From NCBI RefSeq assembly GCF_018141665.1, contig NZ_CP067976.1, positions 868,001-932,000 of the forward strand: 64,000 nt of DNA, given 5' to 3'. Positions 17,325 to 25,725 of the stretch are shown here, in pieces. The stretch comes from Wolbachia endosymbiont of Spodoptera picta (GTDB lineage Bacteria > Pseudomonadota > Alphaproteobacteria > Rickettsiales > Anaplasmataceae). The stretch's first letter is position 1. Each line of letters opens with the position of its first letter. The notes beneath the pieces were generated by a model, which did not search any database, was not told the origin of the DNA, and saw only the letters and a list, made by a program, of their open reading frames with translations. The translations under genes were made by a program, and so were the position numbers.

Positions 17325-18755
17325 TTAGCCCTTATCTACATATTCAGTTCCACCAACAGTTATTGCATCGACCTTGAGTGTTGGCTGACCAACTCCAACA
17401 GGTACATTTTGCCCGTCTTTTGAGCACGTACCAACACCAGGATCTAACTTTAGATCATTACCAATCATTGATACTTTTTTTAGCACTGTTGGCCCATCAC
17501 CAATTAGCGTTGCTCCTTTGACTGGTTGTGTAATTTTACCATTTTTTATTAGGTAAGCTTCCGAAGATGAGAAAACAAATTTTCCTGATGTTATATCAAC
17601 TTGTCCACCACCAAAATTTACTGCATATAGGCCTCTCTTTACACTGGATATTATTTCTTCTGGTGTATATTTTCCTGGCAACATATAGGTGTTTGTCATG
17701 CGTGGCATAGTAACTTCTTTGTAACTTTCTCTTCTACCATTACCAGTTGGATTTACACCCATAAGTTTAGCGTTCATATGATCTTGCATATATCCTTTTA
17801 GAATTCCATCTTCTATAAGCACATTATAGCCAGGTAAAGTACCCTCATCGTCTATGCTAATAGAACCACGCAAATTAGGTAGAGTTCCATCATCAATTAC
17901 AGTAATGTTACTGGCTGCCACTTGTTTACCCATAGAATTTGAAAATGCCGAGATTCCTTTACGGTTAAAATCACCTTCAAGTCCATGACCTACAGCTTCA
18001 TGCAATAATATTCCTGGCCAACCTGAACCTAAAACAACTGTCATCTCTCCAGCCGGAGCTGGAATTGCCTCAAGATTTACTAGCGCTTGCTCTAACGCTT
18101 GGTTTGCAACTTCTTTCCACTTCTTCTCAGAAACAAATTTACTATAAGAGTCTCTTCCACCGTGCCCTGCAGAACCTCTCTCAGCTCGGCCATTTTTCTC
18201 TACGATGACTAGTACATTAAAACGTACCAAAGGCCTAATATCGCTTAACCTGTGATCATCTTTTATTATTTGTACAACTTGCCATTCTCCACTTAGAGTT
18301 ATTTTTACCTGCTTCACGCAGTTATTCTTCGACCTTACATACTCATTAACCTCATTGAGTAGTTTAATTTTTGAGTTCAGATCCATTTCATTTATGGGAT
18401 TAATCGTTGAGTACAGGCTTTTTGTCTCCTCATTTAAGTTTATTGAATTTGTTTTGCTTAAAGATGCTGAACTTTTTACCATAGAAGCAGCGTTACTAAT
18501 TTCTTTTTCGCTAATCTCAGAAGAACAAACAAAAGATGTACTATCTTCACAAAAAGACCTTAAACTAAACCCCCTTCTAGTATTTAAATCCATGTGTTTC
18601 AATACATTATCATCAAAAACTAGAGACTCTGATTGGCAAAACTCTAAAAATAACTCACCACCATCACTGTTGCTCAAAGCGTTATTGACTATTTTATACA
18701 CGTTATTAATATTAACATTGTTTTGAGCAAAAAATATTTGATCTAGATTTGGCAT
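17325..18755 (-). CDS. tldD: Metalloprotease TldD
   Basis: TldD/PmbA-family zinc protease; in E. coli TldD works with TldE (PmbA) on antitoxin CcdA and microcin B17. The zinc motif HEAVGH has His252, Glu253 and His257, followed by GLEGDFN. The C-terminal domain holds the third-ligand region ending in GTCSKDGQNVPVGVGQPTLKV, a strong family signature. The 476 residues match the usual 480. Its TldE partner is not in this window. The natural target in an intracellular symbiont is unknown. Confidence 0.93.
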   Translation of the reverse strand: MPNLDQIFFAQNNVNINNVYKIVNNALSNSDGGELFLEFCQSESLVFDDNVLKHMDLNTRRGFSLRSFCEDSTSFVCSSEISEKEISNAASMVKSSASLSKTNSINLNEETKSLYSTINPINEMDLNSKIKLLNEVNEYVRSKNNCVKQVKITLSGEWQVVQIIKDDHRLSDIRPLVRFNVLVIVEKNGRAERGSAGHGGRDSYSKFVSEKKWKEVANQALEQALVNLEAIPAPAGEMTVVLGSGWPGILLHEAVGHGLEGDFNRKGISAFSNSMGKQVAASNITVIDDGTLPNLRGSISIDDEGTLPGYNVLIEDGILKGYMQDHMNAKLMGVNPTGNGRRESYKEVTMPRMTNTYMLPGKYTPEEIISSVKRGLYAVNFGGGQVDITSGKFVFSSSEAYLIKNGKITQPVKGATLIGDGPTVLKKVSMIGNDLKLDPGVGTCSKDGQNVPVGVGQPTLKVDAITVGGTEYVDKG

Positions 18756-18817
18756 TACCTTTGAGCTGAAAATTGTTTAAGTATATTGTTTAATTTTAAC
18801 ATAGTAAATCACAAAAA

Positions 18818-18902
18818 GCCCGGGTGGCGGAATTGGTAGACGCGCTAGCTTCAGGTGCTAGTAACTTTTCAAGTTGTGGAAGTTCAAGTCTTCTCTCGGG
18901 CA
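18818..18902 (+). tRNA. tRNA-Leu (CAG)
   Basis: Class II tRNA with a variable arm. Acceptor GCCCGGG pairs with CTCGGGC, the anticodon stem CTAGC/GCTAG encloses the loop TTCAGGT (anticodon CAG), and the T-arm contains AAGTTCAAGTCTT. CCA is not encoded. Confidence 0.96.
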
Positions 18903-18928
18903 CTCTATATTGATTCTTGAGTTAATTA

Positions 18929-19471
18929 ATGATACAATATAACGTATTTACTATACTTAAGTTTATGGGTTGTGAGAAAGAGAGTCTTGTTTACAGAAAG
19001 AAAGTACGAACTTATTCAAAACGCTTAGTTACTGCACTATCTATTGCTTCTTTGATGGGGTATACAGCAGCATTAGCCCTAAATATTTCTTCCTTAAGCT
19101 TGTACTGTACTATTGTCAGCACTATGCTAAGTGCACTTTCGCTTGCTTTAAATATATGGTCATTAACTGATCATCTTAGGCAGTGTGGCCTTAATAAGCA
19201 ACTCGATACCTCTTGGCAAGATAAATTAATGAAGATCTGCCTCGACGTTACATCTAATGTTTCATTTTTAATAGGAGGAATTACATCTATATTACCTCTT
19301 GAATTTCCTATTATCCCCTTTATTTCCGTTGCTTTTTTTATTCTAGGTTGTACCTTTATGGCAACAAATTTCATTCGAACTATGATTAGTCAGCCGCAAA
19401 TAGATGAAACCAAAACCTCAAAGCTAGTGAACATTCAATCTGCAATAGCTCCCTGCATTATTACATGTTAA
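18929..19471 (+). CDS. Hypothetical membrane protein
   Basis: A 180-residue protein with about four hydrophobic helices (about residues 31-52, 53-76, 107-128 and 130-151) in two hairpin pairs, and a charged loop with a CGLNKQLDTSWQDKL segment between them. No signal peptide or known family was recognised. The 3' end runs into a repeat-rich gap. It may be lineage-specific; the start at 18929 is the first ATG after tRNA-Leu. Confidence 0.55.
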   Translation: MIQYNVFTILKFMGCEKESLVYRKKVRTYSKRLVTALSIASLMGYTAALALNISSLSLYCTIVSTMLSALSLALNIWSLTDHLRQCGLNKQLDTSWQDKLMKICLDVTSNVSFLIGGITSILPLEFPIIPFISVAFFILGCTFMATNFIRTMISQPQIDETKTSKLVNIQSAIAPCIITC

Positions 19472-19488
19472 TAAGTTAGCTTATTTAA

Positions 19489-19926
19489 CTTGACAAATTA
19501 CGCCATCCCCCTTACTATGAAAGTAAGAGTATTTATCCTTGTTTTTAGGCTCAACGACAAAATTCAGTAAAAAACTCAGATATTTATTGGCAAATTACAT
19601 AAAATTATAGCGGCTTTTTTTATTTTTCTACATTCAGCCAAATCGCGCTTGTTAGCACATTATCAATTTACATTATTAAAACTTGCTATACGGGGGTTCT
19701 TTTGTCTTTTTTTTTGCTTGGTAAATTTCTTAATATTTATTGCTAAAGTAATTTAAAAAAGGTGTCATTCCAGCGCGTGACGCTGGAATCCAGCTTTTTC
19801 ATAATCATCGGAAACATTGTATTTTAACATTACTTTTATACTCGTAAATTTAACTAGATCCCAGTGTCTAGCACTGGGATGACAGCATCATAAAGGAATC
19901 AATGTCAGATACTTGAATGACATCAC
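19489..19926 (+). repeat. Composite dispersed repeat, copy A
   Basis: About 270 bases (from 19489) closely resemble 47171-47485, with shared blocks such as AGAGTATTTATCCTTGTTTTT, CATTCAGCCAAATCGCGCTT and TAAATTTCTTAATATTTGT/A. They run straight into a palindromic unit: GTCATTCCAGCG-CGTGA-CGCTGGAATCC, a spacer of about 60 bases, then the inverted partner ATCCCAGTG-TCTAG-CACTGGGATGAC and a GTCAGATACTTGAATGAC tail. There are no open frames of note. From 19927 to about 20130 I see nothing further. Confidence 0.8.
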
Positions 19927-20134
19927 TATAAAGTAGATTCCTGTGCTGAAATAGAGGCTACTTAAGTGACAAGATAGATAGAACTGGCATTAATCGGATT
20001 TGAGTTACTCAAATGACCAATGAAAACTGTAACCTAAACATTGAAGCACTATTATGCACTAAATAATAACTTTCATACACTTGTCATGGTAGTCGTGAAA
20101 GAAATAATTCATACAATAAGCATGAATGAAATAA

Positions 20135-20163
20135 TTGACATGATTTGGAAATTTATATATTAT
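20135..20163 (+). promoter_or_regulatory. Sigma-70 promoter of the J-domain gene
   Basis: A perfect -35 TTGACA (20135-20140), a 17-base spacer and a -10 TATTAT (20158-20163). This places the transcription start near 20170, about 30 bases ahead of the AGGTGGAG ribosome binding site and ATG at 20201. The near-consensus match is unusually good for this AT-rich window. Confidence 0.6.
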
Positions 20164-20200
20164 AAAGTATTAATAGTTAGTTAATTTATTAGGTGGAGAT

Positions 20201-21121
20201 ATGGGATATAAGTTAAGAAAAAGAGAATATGATTATAATGAAAGTCTATTTAAAGAGATAGGCATTCAAGTACAAGAAGTAGAAGGTTGTAACTTCTTAG
20301 AAATATCTAACATAATAGCAAAAAATTATAGAAGGTTATCAATAAAGTGTCACCCAGATAAACCAGGAGGTAGCGATGAAAAAATACAGGCCCTTAACAG
20401 AAATAAAGCAGCACTTTTGCAATATATTAAACCACTAAGTGGAAAGAATCAGGGATTAATCATTCCTGAGGAATTGAAAAGGTATTTACAATCAATCCAG
20501 CAAGGTCAGAATGATAAGCGTGCAGAGTATTATGCTGTTTTTACTCGGGTAAATATCCTACTGCTCATCTCGTCATTAGTGTCGTATATTTACTTGGGGT
20601 TTAAGCTATATAAGGCTGCTAATTTTACTGATGCACCTGGCATTTTGTTTAGTGCGACTCTAATAACATCTGTTACAACTTTTTTCTTATCTGTTTATTT
20701 GATATCTTCTTTATTTAAAAAAGCTGTGGATTTGCAAAATCCTCAACGGGAACAAGGTGAAAATTTAGATCAAGAAGAGCTAAGAGATGAGATATCCAAA
20801 AGTAAAGCATTTAAATATCTAATTCTTACTTCCCAAATTTCAAATTATCTTCCTCCTATTTTATTAGTAGCAGGTTTGGTGTTACAGTACCAATCTAGTT
20901 GCTTAAACAGTAAAATACTCATCGGATTTGCTGCATTACTAGGTTGTAGTTTATTACTACACTTAGCAAGTGAAATCTACGAGAGAAAAGTTGTAAATCT
21001 TGTAAAAACTGAAGGAATAGGTGATGAACAAAATGTACCTATAGGAGCATCAACCAAAAAGCCAAGCAGCATTGTAAATCCTGATGGTGCTTTTAACGTC
21101 TCGGCTCATCAAGTAGGTTGA
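20201..21121 (+). CDS. Membrane-anchored J-domain protein
   Basis: A 306-residue protein with an N-terminal J-like domain (about residues 14-76) carrying the HPD tripeptide at residues 51-53, followed by KPGGSDEKIQALNRNKAALLQY. HPD is the motif that stimulates Hsp70 (DnaK) ATPase. Four hydrophobic helices follow in two pairs (about 111-131, 146-171, 204-227 and 234-252), with a charged loop between the pairs. There are no G/F or zinc-finger regions, so it is a type III (class C) J-protein, probably recruiting DnaK to the inner membrane. It has a strong upstream promoter, and its 3' end overlaps convergent folC by 13 bases. The client is unknown. Confidence 0.65.
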   Translation: MGYKLRKREYDYNESLFKEIGIQVQEVEGCNFLEISNIIAKNYRRLSIKCHPDKPGGSDEKIQALNRNKAALLQYIKPLSGKNQGLIIPEELKRYLQSIQQGQNDKRAEYYAVFTRVNILLLISSLVSYIYLGFKLYKAANFTDAPGILFSATLITSVTTFFLSVYLISSLFKKAVDLQNPQREQGENLDQEELRDEISKSKAFKYLILTSQISNYLPPILLVAGLVLQYQSSCLNSKILIGFAALLGCSLLLHLASEIYERKVVNLVKTEGIGDEQNVPIGASTKKPSSIVNPDGAFNVSAHQVG

Positions 21122-22407
21122 TTATTCTCCATACTCAAATCTCTGGCTAAAAATAACGAGCCACAAATTAGTATGGTTTTGACATTTTGAATAGAGGCTT
21201 TCAATATGTAATTTGATATTGCATCACTAATTGATTCACATTCGATAGCATTGATTCCTATATTATGAGCTCCTTCTCTAATTAAATCTGTACTTGTTGC
21301 TTTAGGTTCAGATTTAACACAAACTGCGCATAGTAGTTTGATGTATGGCTTTAAGTGCTCTAAGAACTCTGCGAAGTTTCTGTTACGAGTAACACCAAAG
21401 ATCATATAGACACCTTCAGTAAAATTGTCTCTTACCCACTTAGCTAACACTCTGGCACCATCATTGTTGTGCGCGCCATCTAGAAATAATTGCCAATCTT
21501 TTGGTAATAAAGAAATTAAATTACCTTCTTTTATAGACTCTAGCCGCGCAGGCCAATAAGTGCTCTGTAAACCTGAAGCAATGTCCTCTTCTCCAATATT
21601 AAATCCATACTTCCCACTCAAAATGCTACATGCTGCAATTGCGTTTCCTGCATTGATTATTTGATGATCTCCTTTTAAAGATGGCAAAGAAAATTCTATT
21701 GATTGAATAGTCGATTGAAAGACCATCCTGTTATTCTGTTTTTCGCAATTCCATTCAAGTCCTCCTCTATACAGAGGAGATTTCTTATTTATTGCATGAT
21801 GTTCTAATGTGTTCATTATAGATTTTTCTTGTGGTGCTATTACGCAAGGAACATTAGGTTTCATTATTCCAGCCTTTTCACCTGCTATGGTTTCTACGGT
21901 AGGACCAAGATATTCTGTATGGTCAAGTGCAATGGAAGTGATGATCGTTAGGATCGGATTATCTATAACATTTGTTGCATCAAGCCTTCCACCCATACCC
22001 ACCTCAACTAAAGTAATATCCGCTTTATGACGAGCAAAAGCTAAGAAAGCTGCAATTGTTGTGGCCTCAAATAGAGTGGTAGGTTGTTCCGCAACTGCTA
22101 TACGGCATTCTTCCAGTGAGTTGTGTAATTCACTATCATCGACATCAGTGCCTGCAACAACTATTCTCTCATTAAAATTCACTAAATGTGGAGAGGTGTA
22201 CGTATGAACTTTATACCCTGCTGCTTGCATTATATATCTTATAAACGATAGCGTTGATCCTTTGCCATTAGTGCCAGCTATGTGAATTATTGGCGGTATT
22301 TTTTTCTCGGGATTACCCAATTTATTTAGAAAGCTTTTTATGCGATCAAGAGAAAAATCCTTTGGCCTACTGCCAATCGGCTTAGGCCAATGAGGCATGT
22401 ATATCAT
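21109..22407 (-). CDS. folC: Bifunctional dihydrofolate synthase/folylpolyglutamate synthase
   Basis: Mur-ligase-like enzyme that adds glutamate to dihydropteroate and to folates. The P-loop HIAGTNGKGST lies at about residues 42-52, and SIALDHTEYLGPTVETIAGEKAGI forms the omega-loop/Mg site near 162-185. DGAHNNDGA (about 310-318) begins the C-terminal domain. The 432 residues match the family. Its ATG overlaps the mlaC stop (ATGA), so the two genes are co-translated. Confidence 0.94.
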   Translation of the reverse strand: MIYMPHWPKPIGSRPKDFSLDRIKSFLNKLGNPEKKIPPIIHIAGTNGKGSTLSFIRYIMQAAGYKVHTYTSPHLVNFNERIVVAGTDVDDSELHNSLEECRIAVAEQPTTLFEATTIAAFLAFARHKADITLVEVGMGGRLDATNVIDNPILTIITSIALDHTEYLGPTVETIAGEKAGIMKPNVPCVIAPQEKSIMNTLEHHAINKKSPLYRGGLEWNCEKQNNRMVFQSTIQSIEFSLPSLKGDHQIINAGNAIAACSILSGKYGFNIGEEDIASGLQSTYWPARLESIKEGNLISLLPKDWQLFLDGAHNNDGARVLAKWVRDNFTEGVYMIFGVTRNRNFAEFLEHLKPYIKLLCAVCVKSEPKATSTDLIREGAHNIGINAIECESISDAISNYILKASIQNVKTILICGSLFLARDLSMENNQPT

Positions 22408-22988
22408 AAATTATTGTTACATTTTAATTCATCTATTACACTTGCCATGCCATTCGTATCGATCTTTTCACTAAATTGAGAACGTTGATTAACAGCAATA
22501 CTTATTCCACTCATTACAACATCGTTTATTAAGAAAGAACTGTCACTTTTAGTAACTTTAAAGTCAATATTTGTAAATTCCTCATCACCATAAGAAAATC
22601 TTGTTCCTATCAGACAAGTTTCATCGTCAACTGCTTTTGTACTCATTATGATCATTTCACTATTATTTATGTATTTATACAAAATTTTAGCGCACAAACG
22701 CGCGAGATATACTTCATATTCTTTTAGAAACTCTTCTTTTTCTTTCTGAGTAGATAAATTCCAATATTTCCCTATTACAAATCGAGATATTTCTTTGAGG
22801 TTAACATTATTCTGAATGATCTTCTGAAGTTCTTCATGTATATGTTCTAGATTTTTTCTGTTTCCTTTCATAGACGTGTTGTCTATTTGCTGCTTCATGG
22901 CAAGCACAAAAGTTTTGTGACCTATACAACTCGCGTAAGCACTTGAGGATATTAAAATAAAAACGGTTAAGAGCTTAATAACATTCAT
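22404..22988 (-). CDS. mlaC: MlaC/Ttg2D-family periplasmic phospholipid-transport protein
   Basis: A 194-residue protein with a cleavable signal peptide (residues 1-19, ending AYA). The family pattern is visible: the ISRFVIGKYWNLSTQKEKEEFLKEY helix region (about residues 62-86), then FKVTKSDSSFLINDVVMSGISIAVNQRSQF, which matches the MlaC C-terminal segment where the lipid pocket closes. MlaC shuttles phospholipids between the outer-membrane MlaA complex and the inner-membrane MlaFEDB transporter. Those partners are elsewhere. It is upstream of, and coupled to, folC. Confidence 0.8.
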   Translation of the reverse strand: MNVIKLLTVFILISSSAYASCIGHKTFVLAMKQQIDNTSMKGNRKNLEHIHEELQKIIQNNVNLKEISRFVIGKYWNLSTQKEKEEFLKEYEVYLARLCAKILYKYINNSEMIIMSTKAVDDETCLIGTRFSYGDEEFTNIDFKVTKSDSSFLINDVVMSGISIAVNQRSQFSEKIDTNGMASVIDELKCNNNL

Positions 22989-23069
22989 AAGATATATTTA
23001 TTAGCTATGATACTTAAAATGCAAAATTTAACAAAGGCAAAATAATAGTCGCTAGCTCTAACATACCTA

Positions 23070-23099
23070 TAGACATACTCTATATAAATAATCTATAAT
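23070..23099 (+). promoter_or_regulatory. Promoter of the 6S-like RNA
   Basis: -35 TAGACA (23070-23075), an 18-base spacer and a perfect -10 TATAAT (23094-23099). The predicted start at about 23105-23106 coincides with the GGGGTC that begins the closing stem of the RNA below. Confidence 0.55.
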
Positions 23100-23104
23100 T
23101 AATA

Positions 23105-23270
23105 GGGGTCTGTGCTATACGTTATGAGTTAAGTTAAATTTCCCGAGCGATAATCTCTGATCAAGGGGATTGCCTCTGTTAATTTCATTGAAATTAGTAT
23201 GTGATACCCACCTTAACTTTAGGTCTCAGGAATCTACTAAGACTGACGGTAGATATGGATCCCATTTTTA
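23105..23270 (+). ncRNA. ssrS: Probable 6S RNA
   Basis: A non-coding stretch of about 165 bases with its own promoter. The ends pair: GGGGTC (23105-23110) with GATCCC (23258-23263), followed by a T-rich run. A central apical hairpin AATTTC-ATT-GAAATT sits near the midpoint, as in the long-hairpin architecture of 6S RNA. The 3' arm reads ACCCACCTT...AGGTCTCAGGA...GACGG, which resembles alphaproteobacterial 6S RNAs as I remember them. 6S RNA binds the housekeeping RNA polymerase and mimics an open promoter. The identity is inferred from structure and partial motif recall. Confidence 0.5.
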
Positions 23271-23282
23271 TTATTCAGGTTT

Positions 23283-23732
23283 ATGTTAAACCAATATAAA
23301 GAACAAGGTGTTTTTTTCTGTTCATCTCATAGGGTGTTTCAAGTTGTAATTGACGTTGAGAAGTATCCTGATTTTGTTCCTTGGTGCAAAGCTGTTTATA
23401 TAAAAGAAAAAACTGATAGCCAGATGATTGTGGATCTCCTTGCAGCTTTTCATGGCATTAAAGGAAGTTATACATCAGAAGTGACCTACCTTGCTCCAAA
23501 TGGAATAAATGAAAGTTGGATAAAAGCTGTGTCCTCAAATGGAATATTTAAACATTTATACAACGAATGGAAATTCACTCCTATGAGCAAAAATAAAACT
23601 ATGGTAGAGTTCTATATAGAGTTTGAGTTTAAATCCAATTTGTTTTCTACTTTATTAAACTCGGTGTATAAATATGCACAAAATAAAATAATTACTGCAT
23701 TCAAAGACAGACTAGAAAGCCTTGCTGAGTAA
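23283..23732 (+). CDS. RatA/Coq10-family START-domain protein
   Basis: A 149-residue protein of the Coq10/RatA family: the VIDVEKYPDFVPWCKAVYI segment near residue 22 is its signature, and the C-terminal helix (YKYAQNKIITAFKDRLES) closes the lipid pocket. In mitochondria and alphaproteobacteria this family binds ubiquinone and supports respiration; in E. coli RatA was described as an inhibitor of 70S association. The ubiquinone role is more likely here, given coq7 and petA in the window. It starts just after the 6S-like RNA. Confidence 0.85.
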   Translation: MLNQYKEQGVFFCSSHRVFQVVIDVEKYPDFVPWCKAVYIKEKTDSQMIVDLLAAFHGIKGSYTSEVTYLAPNGINESWIKAVSSNGIFKHLYNEWKFTPMSKNKTMVEFYIEFEFKSNLFSTLLNSVYKYAQNKIITAFKDRLESLAE

Positions 23733-23758
23733 AAGTTATCTTGACATTGTTTGTATAA

Positions 23759-24490
23759 ATGCATAAATTTTTTAATAAGTTCAGTATTTCCATTGTAATG
23801 ATTTTTAGATTATTGTTCTTACTTATTTTTATAAGTGTTAGTTCTTATGCAGCTATTGAACAAAACTTACCCAACACTCAAAAAACTGATGAAATAACAC
23901 CAAAAGAACTACTGTCCCTATTGCCTGATGATAAATTATTAGGAGATCGAAAAGCACCAATTTTAATGATAGAATACGCCTCGCTCACTTGTTATCATTG
24001 TTCTCTTTTTCATAAGAAAGTTTTTCCTAAAATCAAAGAGAAGTACATAGATGCAGGTAAGATGTTATACATATTCCGTCATTTTCCTCTAGATTACAGA
24101 GGATTAAAAGCTGCAATGCTAAGTTATTGCTATGAAAAAGAAGAAGACTATTTTAATTTTAACAAAGCTGTGTTTAATGCAATAGACTCGTGGAACTACT
24201 ATAATTTTAGTGATTTAACTATACTACAAAAAATTGCTGCACTAAGCAATTTGAAGCAAGATGTATTTAACCAATGCATTAATGATAGAAAGATGATGGA
24301 CAAAATTATAAATGATAAATCACTTGCAATTAATAAACTTGATATCACAGCTACTCCTGTATTCATCATCAAGCTTAACGATGACAAATCATACGTAGGG
24401 AATGGTAAAATCAAACATGAAGGATATAGAGACCTGGAATACTTCACTAATGTAATAGATGAGTTATATGAAAAAGCTATAGTGAAGTAA
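23759..24490 (+). CDS. DsbA-family thiol:disulfide oxidoreductase
   Basis: Periplasmic disulfide-forming protein of 243 residues. A hydrophobic leader (about residues 9-31) acts as signal or anchor. The thioredoxin active site is Cys78-Tyr-His-Cys81, and the cis-Pro loop is TATPVF. A second cysteine pair, Cys124 and Cys173, is present in the helical insert; a second, regulatory disulfide of this sort is known in alphaproteobacterial DsbAs, including Wolbachia alpha-DsbA1. It probably oxidises envelope proteins. The 26-base gap after the RatA/Coq10 gene allows co-transcription. Confidence 0.88.
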   Translation: MHKFFNKFSISIVMIFRLLFLLIFISVSSYAAIEQNLPNTQKTDEITPKELLSLLPDDKLLGDRKAPILMIEYASLTCYHCSLFHKKVFPKIKEKYIDAGKMLYIFRHFPLDYRGLKAAMLSYCYEKEEDYFNFNKAVFNAIDSWNYYNFSDLTILQKIAALSNLKQDVFNQCINDRKMMDKIINDKSLAINKLDITATPVFIIKLNDDKSYVGNGKIKHEGYRDLEYFTNVIDELYEKAIVK

Positions 24491-24518
24491 TAACACTGTA
24501 GCTTACCATATAAAAACC

Positions 24519-24797
24519 CTATGCTGAATCAGTATTTTTTGATACTGTTTGTTGCTTTTTACGCTCAAACTCTCTTTTTTTACTGTGCCAAGCATAATAA
24601 TACATAGCAATTTTATTCTCTATTAATACTATCGTTCCATCATAAAATTGGACCATATCCATAACTTTTTTCTGAGCTTCGTTAAAGCGTTCTTTGTACT
24701 TCTCGCGATAAGCTGGATTGTGCAGTAATTTCACTCCTTCATTATTATTAGATTTCTTGCTTAACGTTTCAACTTCGTTAGCAATGTTATAAGACAT
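24519..24797 (-). CDS. Small hypothetical protein
   Basis: A 92-residue, charged, mostly helical protein without membrane segments. A GAGGGGG ribosome binding site precedes the ATG at 24797, which supports it as a real gene. A central NPAYREKYKERFNEAQKKVMDMVQFYDG segment gives it a compact-fold appearance. No family was recognised. It is divergent from the O-methyltransferase gene, with a perfect inverted repeat in the 250-base gap. Confidence 0.6.
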   Translation of the reverse strand: MSYNIANEVETLSKKSNNNEGVKLLHNPAYREKYKERFNEAQKKVMDMVQFYDGTIVLIENKIAMYYYAWHSKKREFERKKQQTVSKNTDSA

Positions 24798-24864
24798 ATA
24801 ACCCCCTCTAATTGATTATAAAAATTACATTTTAAGAGAGATGTAAATAAACGATCCCTTAATT

Positions 24865-24892
24865 CTAGTATAACAATTGATTGTTATACTAG
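24865..24892. promoter_or_regulatory. Perfect 13-bp inverted repeat, possible operator
   Basis: CTAGTATAACAAT, two bases, then its exact reverse complement. The repeat lies about 70 bases upstream of the minus-strand start at 24797, between two divergent genes, as an operator for a dimeric regulator would. No T-tract follows, so a terminator is less likely. Confidence 0.4.
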
Positions 24893-25047
24893 TGAACCAT
24901 AGTAAAATATATAATAATCTTTGTCACTTAAAATTTTACTTTATAAAATAACAACTTAAAATAAAAAATTTTATTATTCTTAACTCTATTGTTATCTTTA
25001 TAAATCTTATATAGATTAAACCTCCTTAGTTTATATTATAAAACTTA

Positions 25048-25725
25048 ATGCGTCATAACTTTAGCAGAAAATCGTTGTACATAAGAAGCTTATTTGCAAA
25101 AGAGTATAAAAAAATAGAAGAACATTGTACTCTTGATAAGAAACAACGTATTCAAATCACTCCTGAAGAAGGAAAATTATTAAATTTATTTATCAAAATC
25201 CATAAAGTTAAAAGCATAGTTGAAATTGGCACGTTATATGGTTATTCGTCAATTTGTATGGTAAAAGCTTTACCGAAAGATGGTCATATATATACAATAG
25301 AAAATAATCCTCAACACTCAAGAATAGCAAAAAAAAATTTTAGTGCTTTTAATCTAAGTGATAAAATTACTCTAATAGAAGGTGATGCACTGGAAAAAAT
25401 TAATGAATTATCAGCAAAGGCACCATTTGACATGATATTCATCGATGCTGACAAAAGTAGTTATCCTAAGTATTTAGATTGGGCAGAGTCATACATTAAA
25501 CAAGATGGGCTAATCGTTGCAGATAACACTCTATTATTTGATACAGTATTTTTAGAATCGCCTCCAAAAGAAGTATCAGAAAAGTCATGGCATGCTATGA
25601 GAGAGTTTAACGATAGATTGTCAGATGAAAAAAAATATTTCTCCATATTGATTCCTACTGACGAAGGAATGACTGTAGCTTTAAAACTAACGCAAGTTAA
25701 AAATCAAGGTCAGCGTAATGTCTAG
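25048..25725 (+). CDS. SAM-dependent O-methyltransferase (CCoAMT/COMT family)
   Basis: A 225-residue class I methyltransferase. SAM motif I is VEIGTLYGYSSICM (about residues 55-68), followed by IYTIENNPQH, DMIFIDADKSSYPKYLDW (metal/catalytic Asp region, about 130-147) and VADNTLLFDTVF. The family methylates catechol-like or other hydroxyl groups using Mg2+; the substrate here is unknown. The 3' end overlaps the convergent GST gene by 29 bases. Confidence 0.87.
   Translation: MRHNFSRKSLYIRSLFAKEYKKIEEHCTLDKKQRIQITPEEGKLLNLFIKIHKVKSIVEIGTLYGYSSICMVKALPKDGHIYTIENNPQHSRIAKKNFSAFNLSDKITLIEGDALEKINELSAKAPFDMIFIDADKSSYPKYLDWAESYIKQDGLIVADNTLLFDTVFLESPPKEVSEKSWHAMREFNDRLSDEKKYFSILIPTDEGMTVALKLTQVKNQGQRNV

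Noticed and set aside
19762..19926. Palindromic repeats considered as a CRISPR array
   Set aside because: Units differ in spacing and orientation, are inverted relative to each other, and no cas genes are present.
21762..21779. Perfect 7-bp hairpin CTCCTCT-ATAC-AGAGGAG inside folC, suspected as another inserted repeat
   Set aside because: The encoded segment (SPLYRGGLEWN) aligns naturally with E. coli FolC (ALLQRRGVEWN), so nothing is inserted.
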